64,000 bases of DNA from assembly GCF_006385135.1 (NCBI RefSeq), contig NZ_CP041025.1, positions 961,501-1,025,500 of the forward strand, written 5' to 3'. Positions 8,473 through 17,627 of the stretch are shown one piece after another. The translations under genes and the position numbers were made by a program. This DNA comes from Paremcibacter congregatus. GTDB lineage: Bacteria; Pseudomonadota; Alphaproteobacteria; Sphingomonadales; Emcibacteraceae. The first letter of the stretch is position 1, and each line of letters starts with the position of its first letter. The notes under the pieces are model-generated. The model was not told the origin of the DNA. It searched no databases and saw nothing but the letters and a program-made list of their open reading frames with translations.

Positions 8473-11295
8473 ATGAAGAAATTCTCTTCACGTTTTAAGT
8501 ATGGCGTCTCAGCTTTGGCTGTTGCAGCTACTTTACCACTATCAATACAATCTACACTTGCAGCGGACGAAGCCGCTGCAGCGGAAGAAGTAGCTTTTGA
8601 AGAAGTTGTTGTGACGGGTTCGCGCATTAAGCGGAAAGACCTTATTGCAACATCACCGGTGAGTGTTATTGGTACAGAAGCCATTGAGCTTAGTGGCTCG
8701 ACACATGTCGCCAATTTCCTGAATGAACTGCCATCTGCCGGTGTCCCGGGTTCTGTTGATACGGCGACAAACTTTCGGACGGCAACAACTGGTTTGAATA
8801 CAATTGATTTACGTAACTTGGGAACAGAACGGACACTCGTTTTGGTCAATGGACGTCGCCATGTTGGCGGTGCCGCTGGTTCACCAACAGTTGATGTTTC
8901 TATGATCCCTGCTGCATTGGTTAGCCGTGTTGAAGTTGTCACAGGTGGGGCCTCTGCGGTCTATGGTTCTGAAGCCATGGCTGGTGTCATCAACTTCATC
9001 ATGAAGGATGATTTTGAAGGTATTGAATTAAACGGTCGGTATGGCACATCTGAAAAAGGCGGCGCCAGTGAAACTGATCTTTCTTTCTTAGCGGGCAGTA
9101 ACTTTGCGGATGATCGTGGTAATGCGACTATCTATCTTGGTTATAGTGATCGGGGTGTTTTGCGGTCATCACAACGAGCGCTTTCCGCGCATGATGCGAC
9201 AAACAGCTCATACGGCCCGAAAGGCCATTTCTATACACCTGGATTTGGTGGCAACTGGACGCAGGATGATGACACGGGTCTTTTTGACAAAACATTCGTT
9301 GCTGCTGAAGATGGCTTTGATCGGAATGCAGTGCGTTTGATTCGTGTCCCGACTGAGCGGACACAGTTTAACGCTAATCTGAATTATAGAATTAACGACA
9401 ACATGACATTCTTTAATGAAACGTCATATGCTCAATTGACATCTTCGTCGCAATTGGAGCCAACTGTAGTCGGGTTCAATATCTCTGTCGGCAGCACACC
9501 ACACATTAATGTGCCTCTTAATAACCCTTTCATGCCTACAGAATTGCGCAATAACATTCTGGCTCTTGACCCGACTGCTGAATATGCCGTGATGCTCAGA
9601 CGTTTTACGGAAATCGGTCCGCGGACGAGTGATGTTCAACGCAAGACTTTCCGTACAATGTTTGGTCTGGAAGGCTCAATTAACGACAATTGGGATTATG
9701 AAGTTTATTACCAGTACGGTAATAACAGCCAAGATCAAACAAACGGTGGCGTGTTTAATACATTGAACTTCTTGAATGCATTGAACGTTGAGGATGACGG
9801 TGCAGGTGGATATCAGTGTGTTGATCCGGTTGCTCGGGATCTTGGTTGTGTGCCTTTGAATGTCTTTGGCGAAGGTACTATTACCGGTGCTGCATTGGAC
9901 TTTGTGAAGGTGAATAGTCAGCTGACGACACGTATGACGCAGAATGTCGCTGGTGCGACTATTACTGGGAGTGCTTTTGAACTTCCTGCTGGTGAAGTTG
10001 GTGTCGCGTTCGGTGGAGAATGGCGCAAAGAGAAAAGTGCGTTTAATTCTGACTCGCTGGCAGCATCAGGTCTGACATCAGGTAATACAACGCCTAATAC
10101 TGTTGGCGAATATGATGTTTATGAGATGTTTGGTGAAGCAAATATTCCTATTCTGAAAGATGCGCCATTTGCAGAATATCTTGGTCTTGAGCTTGCTGCG
10201 CGTCACGCCAACTACAGCACAATTGGGGGAACGTGGGCTTATAAAATCTCATTGGATTGGCGCCCGATTAATGACGTGCGTGTGCGGGGGGGCTACTCTA
10301 CTGCGACACGGGCGCCGAATATCGGAGAACTCTTTGATCCAGGTAGTGAAACTTTCCGCAGCTTTGCGGACCCCTGTGCCTTTGGTGGTACGGGTGGCGC
10401 TAGCGCGGATGGTGACACAATATATGATGCGCAAAGCTCAACTGTTCAGGCGAATTGTGCAACGATTGCCGGTACAGCAACGCTTGATCCTGCTGGTATC
10501 AATATTACCAGTGCAGGTGGACTTTCCGCTGGGAACCCAGATCTGAATGAGGAAAAAGCGAAGACATGGACCGTTGGGGCAGTATTTACGCCTGAGTTTG
10601 TACCAGGTTTGAATATTACGATCGATTACTTTAACATCGAGATTAACGATGCGATTGATAGCTTCACTGCTCAGGAAACAGTTGATCAATGCGTTCGTCA
10701 GCCTGATTTCCCAAACAACGCGTTTTGTGATTTGATTCAGCGAAATGCTACGACGGGTCTTGTTTTGCGTGTTGATGCATTAGCAATTAATGCGGCGAGC
10801 CGTAAAACTGACGGGATTGACTTTGCACTTGATTATTCCCGTGACATCGGTGAAGGGGTGCTTAACTTTAACCTCAATGGTACACGTACCTTCTCATATA
10901 ACTTCATTCCATTTGAAGGTGGTGATGTTGTTGATGATTTGGGCGAAATCGGTTTCCCAAAACTTAAAGTCAATGGTACATTGACCTATGCATGGGATAA
11001 AATCCGTATCGGGTGGAGCACACGCTTTATTGACGGAGTTAACGTTGATAATGACAACCCATCCGCTGGTCCAGGTACGGTTGGCTCATATCTTTATAAT
11101 GACCTGCAGGTTCGATACACTATCGACGATGAAGGTAACTATGAAGTCTATGCCGGTATTGATAACATCTTTGACAAAGAACCTCCATTTCTTGGGCAGG
11201 GCGTTAATGGTGACGTGACAGGTACAAATACTGCGGCCGATATTTATGACGCAATCCGTCGTTATGCTTATGTTGGTGTAAAAGCCAAATTCTAA
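8473..11295 (+). CDS. TonB-dependent receptor (tandem paralogue 1)
   Basis: Outer-membrane receptor of 940 residues. ATG 8473 is preferred over the upstream in-frame start at 8392 because CGGAGG sits 7 nt before it and the signal peptide begins there (MKKFSSRFKYGVSALAVAAT, cleavage near LAADEA). The TonB box/plug entry is FEEVVVTGSRIKRKDLIA. The plug has TIDLRNLGTERTLVLVNGRR and VTGGASAVYGSEAMAGVINF. The barrel ends RRYAYVGVKAKF with a terminal Phe, as expected for outer-membrane insertion. There is no STN domain, so no sigma-factor signalling is expected. It is a close relative of the gene at 11751: the N-termini, ribosome sites and many barrel segments match, though codon use here is visibly more AT-rich. 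Substrate unknown. Confidence 0.92.
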   Translation: MKKFSSRFKYGVSALAVAATLPLSIQSTLAADEAAAAEEVAFEEVVVTGSRIKRKDLIATSPVSVIGTEAIELSGSTHVANFLNELPSAGVPGSVDTATNFRTATTGLNTIDLRNLGTERTLVLVNGRRHVGGAAGSPTVDVSMIPAALVSRVEVVTGGASAVYGSEAMAGVINFIMKDDFEGIELNGRYGTSEKGGASETDLSFLAGSNFADDRGNATIYLGYSDRGVLRSSQRALSAHDATNSSYGPKGHFYTPGFGGNWTQDDDTGLFDKTFVAAEDGFDRNAVRLIRVPTERTQFNANLNYRINDNMTFFNETSYAQLTSSSQLEPTVVGFNISVGSTPHINVPLNNPFMPTELRNNILALDPTAEYAVMLRRFTEIGPRTSDVQRKTFRTMFGLEGSINDNWDYEVYYQYGNNSQDQTNGGVFNTLNFLNALNVEDDGAGGYQCVDPVARDLGCVPLNVFGEGTITGAALDFVKVNSQLTTRMTQNVAGATITGSAFELPAGEVGVAFGGEWRKEKSAFNSDSLAASGLTSGNTTPNTVGEYDVYEMFGEANIPILKDAPFAEYLGLELAARHANYSTIGGTWAYKISLDWRPINDVRVRGGYSTATRAPNIGELFDPGSETFRSFADPCAFGGTGGASADGDTIYDAQSSTVQANCATIAGTATLDPAGINITSAGGLSAGNPDLNEEKAKTWTVGAVFTPEFVPGLNITIDYFNIEINDAIDSFTAQETVDQCVRQPDFPNNAFCDLIQRNATTGLVLRVDALAINAASRKTDGIDFALDYSRDIGEGVLNFNLNGTRTFSYNFIPFEGGDVVDDLGEIGFPKLKVNGTLTYAWDKIRIGWSTRFIDGVNVDNDNPSAGPGTVGSYLYNDLQVRYTIDDEGNYEVYAGIDNIFDKEPPFLGQGVNGDVTGTNTAADIYDAIRRYAYVGVKAKF

Positions 11296-11309
11296 TCTAT
11301 TTTAATATG

Positions 11310-11337
11310 GCTCTCCCCGGTTGTTGCCGGGGGGAGC
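11310..11337 (+). terminator. Terminator-like hairpin after receptor paralogue 1
   Basis: GCTCTCCCCGG (11310-11320) pairs with CCGGGGGGAGC (11327-11337), with one G-U pair and the loop TTGTTG. It lies 15 nt after the stop codon. The following bases (TGTCTTTACA) are only moderately T-rich, so termination may be partial. Confidence 0.65.
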
Positions 11338-11750
11338 TGTCTTTACAATAAATCCGTATTAAGCTCAGGAAATGCTTCCCTCACTTAAATGCGCTAAAAA
11401 GGCAGATGCAAGAGAAGCAGGTTTGTTATATAAACGGTTAATATTTCTTAGAGCGGATTAACCTGTTCCTTTATAATAAGTCTTTCAAACGTCTGCTTAT
11501 TTCAGGACCGTTGAAATGCTTTTCTATATTGTCTAAAAACCACGTAGTCAGAAAGTTTTTTGATTTTTATTGAAGGTTGTGTATATTGTAACCCTCAACT
11601 AACGGAGGTGTTCACTCAGTAGGGTACAAATTTGGCTACTTTTTAAGTATAGTCAGTTGCATTTGTATTGTTCGATGGCCACCAGTTTCCAGTAATTTTC
11701 TGACCCTCCATTTATGTAACCAATAGGTAAATATTCATAGGAGGAATACC
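11338..11750. other. Intergenic region between the two receptor paralogues
   Basis: About 410 nt, AT-rich, with no gene, RNA or clear promoter that I can support. The last 16 nt (GGAGGAATACC then ATG) repeat exactly the ribosome-site and start context of paralogue 1. Confidence 0.4.
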
Positions 11751-14645
11751 ATGGAGAAATTTTCTTCACGCTTTAAATGTGGCGTGTCACTTCTGACTGC
11801 CGCCATTTTACCCCTCACATCCCAGCCTTTACAGGCCGCGCAAGACACCGTGCAGAATTCTATCGAAGACGAGATCGTTTTGGAAGAAATCATGGTCACC
11901 GGATCGCGGATCAAACGGCGCAGCCTCGATTCGCCGACACCGGTCGCGGTAATCGGTGCAGAGGACCTCGCATTCTCAGGTAAGTTGAACCTCGGGGACT
12001 ATCTGTCGGAATTACCTCAGCTTGGATCGACTTTTACTACAGCCAACTCGACCCGCTTTATCGGCACGGCCGGGGGATCTTTTCTCGATCTGCGCCGGTT
12101 GGGGTCCGTGAGGACGCTGGTGCTTGTGGATGGTCGTCGCCATGTGGGCAGCAGCGCCGGAGACACCCGGGTGGATATTAATACAATTCCCTCAGACCTG
12201 ATTGAACGGGTCGAGGTGATCACCGGCGGGGCCTCGGCCATTTATGGTTCTGATGCGGTCACCGGGGTGGTCAATTTTATCTTGAAAGAGAATTATGAGG
12301 GACTGACGGCGCGGGCGCAATATGGCCTTGCCGATGAAGGCCCTTATGACAGTTATCATTTAAGTCTCACCGGTGGCGGGAACTTCAACGATGACAGGGG
12401 CAATGCGGTATTGTCCGTGGAGTGGGCGGAAGAATCCCGGGTCAAAAATACCGATCGCGAATTCAGCAGCAGACGGTATCGTCTGGTCAATAATCCCGAT
12501 GATACGGGGCCGGATGACGGTATACCGGACCAGTTCTATCGCCCGAATTCCGGCATTAGCTTTATCACCAAGGCCGGGACGATTTTTTTCGACCTGGGCA
12601 GTTTGATGACCTTTGACCCTGATGGATCGGTTCGGGATCAGGTGCTGGGCACCGACTTTGGCGGTTTTGAATGTATGGATTGCGATTTCCTGGATCTGGA
12701 CGAGGTGTCCGATCTCAGGCCTTCCCTGCAGCGGTTGTCTCTGAACGGGAAATTCACCTATGACCTTACAGAAGATATATCTGTGTTTGCGGAGGCGAAA
12801 TACGTCAATACGCAGACCTTCAATCTCGGGCAGCCGGCCTTTGATTTCTTTGGGTCCGCCATCACCATACAGCGCGACAATGCCTTTCTCAAAAGTGACC
12901 TGGCCGCGTTGATGGATGACGCCGGGGTGACGGAAATCGGCATCAACAGGTTCAATGTAGATGCCGGCCGACGGGGAGAGGACAATGAACGGCAGACCCA
13001 CAGGATCGTGGCCGGCTTCAAAGGTGATCTCGGCGAGGCCTGGACTTGGGAAGCGTCCTACAGCTTTGGCCGCTCGACCCAGATATTGACGGCCATCAAT
13101 AACCGGATAAATGACCGCTGGACCGCCGCCACCGACGCGGTGGTGGACCCCGCGACGGGTGAGATCGTTTGTCGTGTGACATTGGAAGATAGTGATAACT
13201 CGCTGCTTGACGGTTGTATTCCAACCAGTATATTTGGCGATGGCGCTGTAAATGCGGCATCGGAGGCTTGGTTTAATCAGGACACCATTCGCCGGGATAC
13301 CATTGAGCAGCAAGTGGCCTCGGCCTTTATCTCGGGCAGCGTATATGAGCTACCTGCCGGCGATCTGGATGTGGCGGTCGGGATTGAGTGGCGGAAGGAC
13401 ACCAGTCTGTCGAAACCGGCGCCGCTGGATTCTGCCGGGCTGACATTCGGTAATGCCCTTCAGGTGACATCGGGCGAGATCGAGGTCAAGGAGGCTTTTG
13501 GCGAGATATCCGTTCCAGTGTTGAAGGATGCCCCCTTTGCGGAGAGTTTAATGCTTGATGCGGCCATTCGCTACGCGGATTATGACACGTCATCGGATAA
13601 AAATACGACCTGGAAAGTTGGGGGGACCTGGCAGCCAATTTCAGATGTCAGATTTCGCGCCACATATTCCAAAGCGGTTCGGGCACCAAATATTGGTGAA
13701 TTGTTCGGCCCTCAGGATGCCAATTTCTTTAGTGTGGATGATCCCTGTAAAACCAGTGAACTGGATCTGATTGCCGATCCGGCCCGGCGCAGCAACCGTG
13801 AAGCCAACTGTGCGGCGCTCGGGGTCGCGCCGGATTTTGATTCAGATTATGATCAGGCGACGTTGCCCGGTCTGTCCGGGGGTAATCCGGATCTGGAAGT
13901 GGAAACAGCGAAAACCTGGACGGCTGGCGTTGTGGTGACGCCGCGTTTTCTGGACGGATTTAGCGCGACGGTTGACTGGTGGCAGGTTACGATTGACGAT
14001 GCGATCAGTTCGACCGATGCTCAGGATATCCTGGACCGTTGTGTCGATGCAGAATCGATCAATAACATTTTTTGTCCGCTCATCACCCGGGACAGTACCG
14101 ACGAGATCACCAATATTCTCCAGATTCAAGCCAATATTGCTGGTTTGGAAGCGTCCGGGGTTGATTTCGATATTACCTATAATATTTCAGGTATCGCCAA
14201 TACGGATGGCATGTTGTCACTGAAATTAATGGGGACCTATTTGTTGTATAATCGTGATTTCCCCTTCCAGGACGAGCCCGATAATCCAGACCGGGAGGAT
14301 GGGGAGTTAGGTGATCCGGAGTGGTTGATGAACTTTACCGCCACCTACTATTCCGGCCCTTGGACCTTCAACTATAAACTGCGCTTCATTGATGACATGT
14401 TGCGGGTGGAGCATGAAGATTTTGAGGCCTCGCCAGAGGAGCAGGAGCTGATCCATACGGGAACGGTGACCTACAGCGATATTCAACTGCGTTACCAAAT
14501 CCGCGACGGCATTGAAGTTTATGGGGGGGTGAATAATATTTTCGAAAAGAACCCGCCACTGCCTTTTGATGCGACGGGAGGTGATTCCGGAATTTATGAC
14601 AATGTCGGGAGATTTTTCTATACTGGCGTGACGGCAACCTTCTGA
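11751..14645 (+). CDS. TonB-dependent receptor (tandem paralogue 2)
   Basis: Outer-membrane receptor of 964 residues. The signal peptide is MEKFSSRFKCGVSLLTAAIL, cut near LQAAQD. The plug entry is LEEIMVTGSRIKRRSLDSPT and the plug has FLDLRRLGSVRTLVLVDGRR and ITGGASAIYGSDAVTGVVNF. The barrel ends in RFFYTGVTATF. The start ATG 11751 has GGAGG 7 nt upstream. It shares N-terminal sequence, domain plan and ribosome site with the gene at 8473 but is visibly richer in G+C at third positions. An older duplication, or separate acquisition followed by placement side by side, would explain this. No regulator or enzyme next to it reveals the substrate. Confidence 0.92.
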   Translation: MEKFSSRFKCGVSLLTAAILPLTSQPLQAAQDTVQNSIEDEIVLEEIMVTGSRIKRRSLDSPTPVAVIGAEDLAFSGKLNLGDYLSELPQLGSTFTTANSTRFIGTAGGSFLDLRRLGSVRTLVLVDGRRHVGSSAGDTRVDINTIPSDLIERVEVITGGASAIYGSDAVTGVVNFILKENYEGLTARAQYGLADEGPYDSYHLSLTGGGNFNDDRGNAVLSVEWAEESRVKNTDREFSSRRYRLVNNPDDTGPDDGIPDQFYRPNSGISFITKAGTIFFDLGSLMTFDPDGSVRDQVLGTDFGGFECMDCDFLDLDEVSDLRPSLQRLSLNGKFTYDLTEDISVFAEAKYVNTQTFNLGQPAFDFFGSAITIQRDNAFLKSDLAALMDDAGVTEIGINRFNVDAGRRGEDNERQTHRIVAGFKGDLGEAWTWEASYSFGRSTQILTAINNRINDRWTAATDAVVDPATGEIVCRVTLEDSDNSLLDGCIPTSIFGDGAVNAASEAWFNQDTIRRDTIEQQVASAFISGSVYELPAGDLDVAVGIEWRKDTSLSKPAPLDSAGLTFGNALQVTSGEIEVKEAFGEISVPVLKDAPFAESLMLDAAIRYADYDTSSDKNTTWKVGGTWQPISDVRFRATYSKAVRAPNIGELFGPQDANFFSVDDPCKTSELDLIADPARRSNREANCAALGVAPDFDSDYDQATLPGLSGGNPDLEVETAKTWTAGVVVTPRFLDGFSATVDWWQVTIDDAISSTDAQDILDRCVDAESINNIFCPLITRDSTDEITNILQIQANIAGLEASGVDFDITYNISGIANTDGMLSLKLMGTYLLYNRDFPFQDEPDNPDREDGELGDPEWLMNFTATYYSGPWTFNYKLRFIDDMLRVEHEDFEASPEEQELIHTGTVTYSDIQLRYQIRDGIEVYGGVNNIFEKNPPLPFDATGGDSGIYDNVGRFFYTGVTATF

Positions 14646-14665
14646 TCATCGTTGATCTAACGCAA

Positions 14666-14705
14666 AACACCCCCGGTCAGGGTCTGGCCGGGGGTGTTCT
14701 TTCTT
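14666..14705. terminator. Bidirectional terminator between receptor and mlaA
   Basis: AACACCCCCGG (14666-14676) pairs perfectly with CCGGGGGTGTT (14688-14698). It is followed by CTTTCTTT on the plus strand and preceded by AAAA, which gives a T-run on the minus strand. It lies between the converging ends of the receptor (14645) and mlaA (14718). Confidence 0.8.
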
Positions 14706-14717
14706 TAGTGCGATCGC

Positions 14718-15548
14718 TTAAAAGTCGTCATCAAAATCGTCGTCGAACAGGTCGTCGTCTGCGTTGGTATCCAGCTTGCCGTTATTGATTTCATAATTAC
14801 GGTTCTGACGATAGGCGCTGCGAATAGTCGCATAAAAATCTGTCGAAGACTTCCCCAGGTCATCGAGAGTTTCGAGATTTTCTTCCCGGTAGATCAGGCC
14901 GCGTAACGCCAGACGGCCATAACGCACGTAAGTCCAGCCTTTGTGAGATAACCACAGGCTGACAGGGTCATAAAAGAAGTCGACCGTAAAACCGGCGAAG
15001 TCCCGTGCATTGGATGGGCCGAGGATCGGCAGCATCAGATAAAAACCCTCGCCAAAGCCCCAGACGGCGAATGTTTCGCCAAAATCTTCACTATGATGTT
15101 CAATGCCCCAATAGGTCGCCGTATCTAATATCCCCAGTAGTCCGAACGTGCTGTTGATTAAAAACCGGGTCAGGGTAGTGCCGGCGCGTTTTGCCTCGCC
15201 CTGCAATACATCATTGACGAAGGTAACCGGTTCACGCCAATTACTGACAAAATTAGAAATCCCGTCGCGAATATCAGGCGGGCCGAACTGGCGGTAAAGT
15301 CGTGCGGCCGGGGCCAGAAGAATACGGTCAAAACCCTGGTTAAATGAAAATATTGCCCGGTTCATGGGCTCCAGGGGGTCATTTGCCTCCAGATAGGCGG
15401 TCAGGGCCTGAGGATCTGAAGCGGGGGGCCTTTTGGCGCAACCTGCTGTAAAGAGAAGCATAATAGACAGGAGAACAAGCCCGGCCTGGCGAAACGATAT
15501 GCCCGATAACTGGGGCAAAAAGCGCGAAATGCGCGGGATGAGTGTCAT
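14718..15548 (-). CDS. mlaA: MlaA/VacJ-family outer-membrane lipoprotein
   Basis: Lipoprotein of 276 residues. In the Mla pathway, MlaA sits in the outer membrane and moves mislocalised phospholipids inward to the MlaC carrier. The signal sequence ends in the lipobox FTAGC (about residues 33-37). The MlaA domain follows (NDPLEPMNRAIFSFNQGFDR, WREPVTFVNDVLQGE, RFLINSTFGLLGILDTAT, GFGEGFYLMLPILGPSNARD). The tail is strikingly acidic (DDDLFDDDFDDDF at the C-terminus), which is not part of the conserved domain. The other mla genes are not in this window. It is convergent with the receptor gene and divergent from the ArsR-methyltransferase gene at 15727. Confidence 0.92.
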   Translation of the reverse strand: MTLIPRISRFLPQLSGISFRQAGLVLLSIMLLFTAGCAKRPPASDPQALTAYLEANDPLEPMNRAIFSFNQGFDRILLAPAARLYRQFGPPDIRDGISNFVSNWREPVTFVNDVLQGEAKRAGTTLTRFLINSTFGLLGILDTATYWGIEHHSEDFGETFAVWGFGEGFYLMLPILGPSNARDFAGFTVDFFYDPVSLWLSHKGWTYVRYGRLALRGLIYREENLETLDDLGKSSTDFYATIRSAYRQNRNYEINNGKLDTNADDDLFDDDFDDDF

Positions 15549-15683
15549 GAAAAATCTTTCTGCATCTTATACCTCAGACGTTTTACTGGAGCAGGGGCGC
15601 AATTGCAATATACCTTAGAGGTTAAATTTTCACAATTTCGTTAATTTCTGGTGAGAGTTTAATATCTTCACTTTACTTTATAT

Positions 15684-15703
15684 AAATATATCTTTATATA
15701 TTT
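15684..15703. promoter_or_regulatory. Candidate operator upstream of the methionine operon
   Basis: AAATATAT-CTTT-ATATATTT is a perfect inverted repeat with 8-nt arms, ending 12 nt before the ribosome site of the ArsR-type regulator at 15727. AT-rich imperfect repeats of this kind are typical ArsR-family operators, and the position suggests autoregulation of the regulator-metF-metH operon. The assignment is inference. Confidence 0.45.
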
Positions 15704-15726
15704 CTTTATGAAAAAGGAGAATTCAG

Positions 15727-16677
15727 GTGGATGTACAGGTGGAAATCGGTTTTGATCGAATGTTGAATGCATTGAAGGCCGTGGGGGAGGAAACCCGGTT
15801 GCGGATTCTGGCCTTGTTTCAGACCGGAGAGTTGACGGTTACTGAACTGGTCACCATCCTGCGACAAAGCCAGCCGAGGGTCTCGCGACATTTACGGTTA
15901 CTGTGTGAGGCGGGACTTCTGGAGCGTTATCGGGAGGGCACATGGATATTTTACCGTCTGGCCGCAGGTGGGCCGGAAGGGGATCTGGCGCGCGCCATTA
16001 TCACATATATACCTTTCTCCGAACAGGTGCTGCAGCATGATGCGGAACGTTTGCGAGAGGTTAAATCGGAACGTCAGGGACGGGCGACACAATATTTTAA
16101 GGAAAATGCCGAGAATTGGGATCGTATCCGCTCGCTATATGTGGCGGAGGAAAAGGTTGAGCAGATCCTGCTGGAAGTGACGGCGGATATGGAGATCAAT
16201 GATTTTCTTGATGTGGGGACCGGGACAGGCCGTATTCTTGAAGTCTTTGCCGACCGCATCGGCCGGGGTACGGGGATCGACCTCAGTCGGGAAATGTTGG
16301 CGGTTGCGCGGGTGAATCTGGAAAAGGCCAATCTGCATAATTGCCAGGTACGTCAGGGGGATATGTATGATCTGGCGTTGGCCAGTGAGTCCATGGATCT
16401 TGTTCTGATCCATCAGGTATTGCATTTCGCCGATGATCCAAGCGCTGCGATCAAGGAAAGTGCGCGCTTGTTGCGGACCGGAGGGCGGGTGATCGTGGTT
16501 GATTTTGCCCCCCATAAACTGGAATACCTGAGGGAAGAACATGCGCATCGTCGTCTTGGCTTCAAGAATACGGAAATTGCCGGCTGGTTTATGGCGAACG
16601 GTCTGGAAAGCCATCCGGTGATAGAGCTTGAGGGCACCGAACTGGATCTGTCGATCTGGGTCGGCACCAAAAATTGA
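15727..16677 (+). CDS. ArsR-family regulator fused to a SAM-dependent methyltransferase
   Basis: 316-residue fusion. Residues about 5-90 are a winged-helix ArsR domain (ALKAVGEETRLRILALFQTG; LRQSQPRVSRHLRLLCEAG; ERYREGTWIFYRL). Residues about 130-310 are a class I methyltransferase with a SAM-binding motif (FLDVGTGTGRILEVFADRIG) and the following acidic residue in GTGIDLSREM. The GTG start at 15727 has AGGAG 7-8 nt upstream. It lacks the vicinal cysteines of metal-sensing ArsR proteins. It leads metF-metH1-metH2 with only 35 nt to metF, so it probably senses SAM or S-adenosylhomocysteine and controls the methyl cycle, in the manner of SahR-type ArsR regulators (family knowledge). Whether the methyltransferase domain is catalytic or a ligand sensor cannot be told. 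Confidence 0.88.
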   Translation: MDVQVEIGFDRMLNALKAVGEETRLRILALFQTGELTVTELVTILRQSQPRVSRHLRLLCEAGLLERYREGTWIFYRLAAGGPEGDLARAIITYIPFSEQVLQHDAERLREVKSERQGRATQYFKENAENWDRIRSLYVAEEKVEQILLEVTADMEINDFLDVGTGTGRILEVFADRIGRGTGIDLSREMLAVARVNLEKANLHNCQVRQGDMYDLALASESMDLVLIHQVLHFADDPSAAIKESARLLRTGGRVIVVDFAPHKLEYLREEHAHRRLGFKNTEIAGWFMANGLESHPVIELEGTELDLSIWVGTKN

Positions 16678-16712
16678 TATACTAGATTTAAACAAATTAT
16701 TGAGTAAATATC

Positions 16713-17627
16713 GTGACTGATTTTCAAAGAGAAGACCTGCTAAAGCCGAGCCTTTTCGCCGCTGAAGCAAAAGACATTGATGTCTCGTTCGAATTTTTTC
16801 CCCCGAAAACAGAGAAGATGGAGCAGGCATTATGGAGTAGCATCCGTAAACTGGAACCCCTGCATCCGGGCATGGTATCGGTCACTTACGGGGCTGGTGG
16901 ATCAACCCGGGAACGCACCCATGCCACTGTGTCGCGCATTCTCAAGGAAACCGATCTGCTGCCGGCGGCCCATCTGACCTGTGTGGCGGCGACCAAAGGG
17001 GAGATCGATGATATCGCCCGCGAATATTGGGACATGGGCGTGCGTCATATTGTCGCCTTGCGCGGTGATATGCCAACCATCGGGCAGGCGTATGCGCCCC
17101 ATGAACAAGGCTATAAAAATGCCGCCGACCTGGTGACGGGTCTGAAAAAAATTGGTGATTTCCACCTGTCCGTGGCTGCTTACCCGGAAAGCCATCCGGA
17201 TTCCGCCAATCCGGCGGCAGATATTGATAACCTGAAACGCAAGATTGACAATGGCGCTGATCAGGCGATCACCCAGTATTTTTTCGATGTGGATATGTAT
17301 TTCCGCTTTATGGACCGGGTGCTGGCGGCGGGCATCACGGTGCCGATCATTCCGGGCATCATGCCGGTGACCAATTTCGCCCAGGCGAAGAATTTTTCCG
17401 GGCGGTGCGGTACCAGCATTCCCGCCTGGCTCGCGACCCTGTTTGAAGGTCTGGATGACCGGCCTGAAATCAGACGCCATGTGGCGGCGACGGTCGCGGC
17501 GGAGCAATGCATGCGGCTCTATCAGGGCGGGGTCAAGAAATTCCATTTCTATACCCTCAACCGGTCGGAACTGACGACAACCATTTGCCATTTTCTGGGG
17601 ATCAGACCAGAAGGAGAAATATCATGA
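16713..17627 (+). CDS. metF: 5,10-methylenetetrahydrofolate reductase
   Basis: Flavoprotein of 304 residues that reduces methylene-THF to 5-methyl-THF, the methyl donor for MetH. Family motifs are visible: [14 protein letters not shown] near residue 25, [45 protein letters not shown] and [10 protein letters not shown]. The TIM-barrel core continues with [19 protein letters not shown] and [13 protein letters not shown]. Length is normal. The start is GTG at 16713 with only a weak ribosome site. The stop overlaps the metH1 start by 4 nt (ATGA), indicating translational coupling. Confidence 0.95.
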   Translation: MTDFQREDLLKPSLFAAEAKDIDVSFEFFPPKTEKMEQALWSSIRKLEPLHPGMVSVTYGAGGSTRERTHATVSRILKETDLLPAAHLTCVAATKGEIDDIAREYWDMGVRHIVALRGDMPTIGQAYAPHEQGYKNAADLVTGLKKIGDFHLSVAAYPESHPDSANPAADIDNLKRKIDNGADQAITQYFFDVDMYFRFMDRVLAAGITVPIIPGIMPVTNFAQAKNFSGRCGTSIPAWLATLFEGLDDRPEIRRHVAATVAAEQCMRLYQGGVKKFHFYTLNRSELTTTICHFLGIRPEGEIS

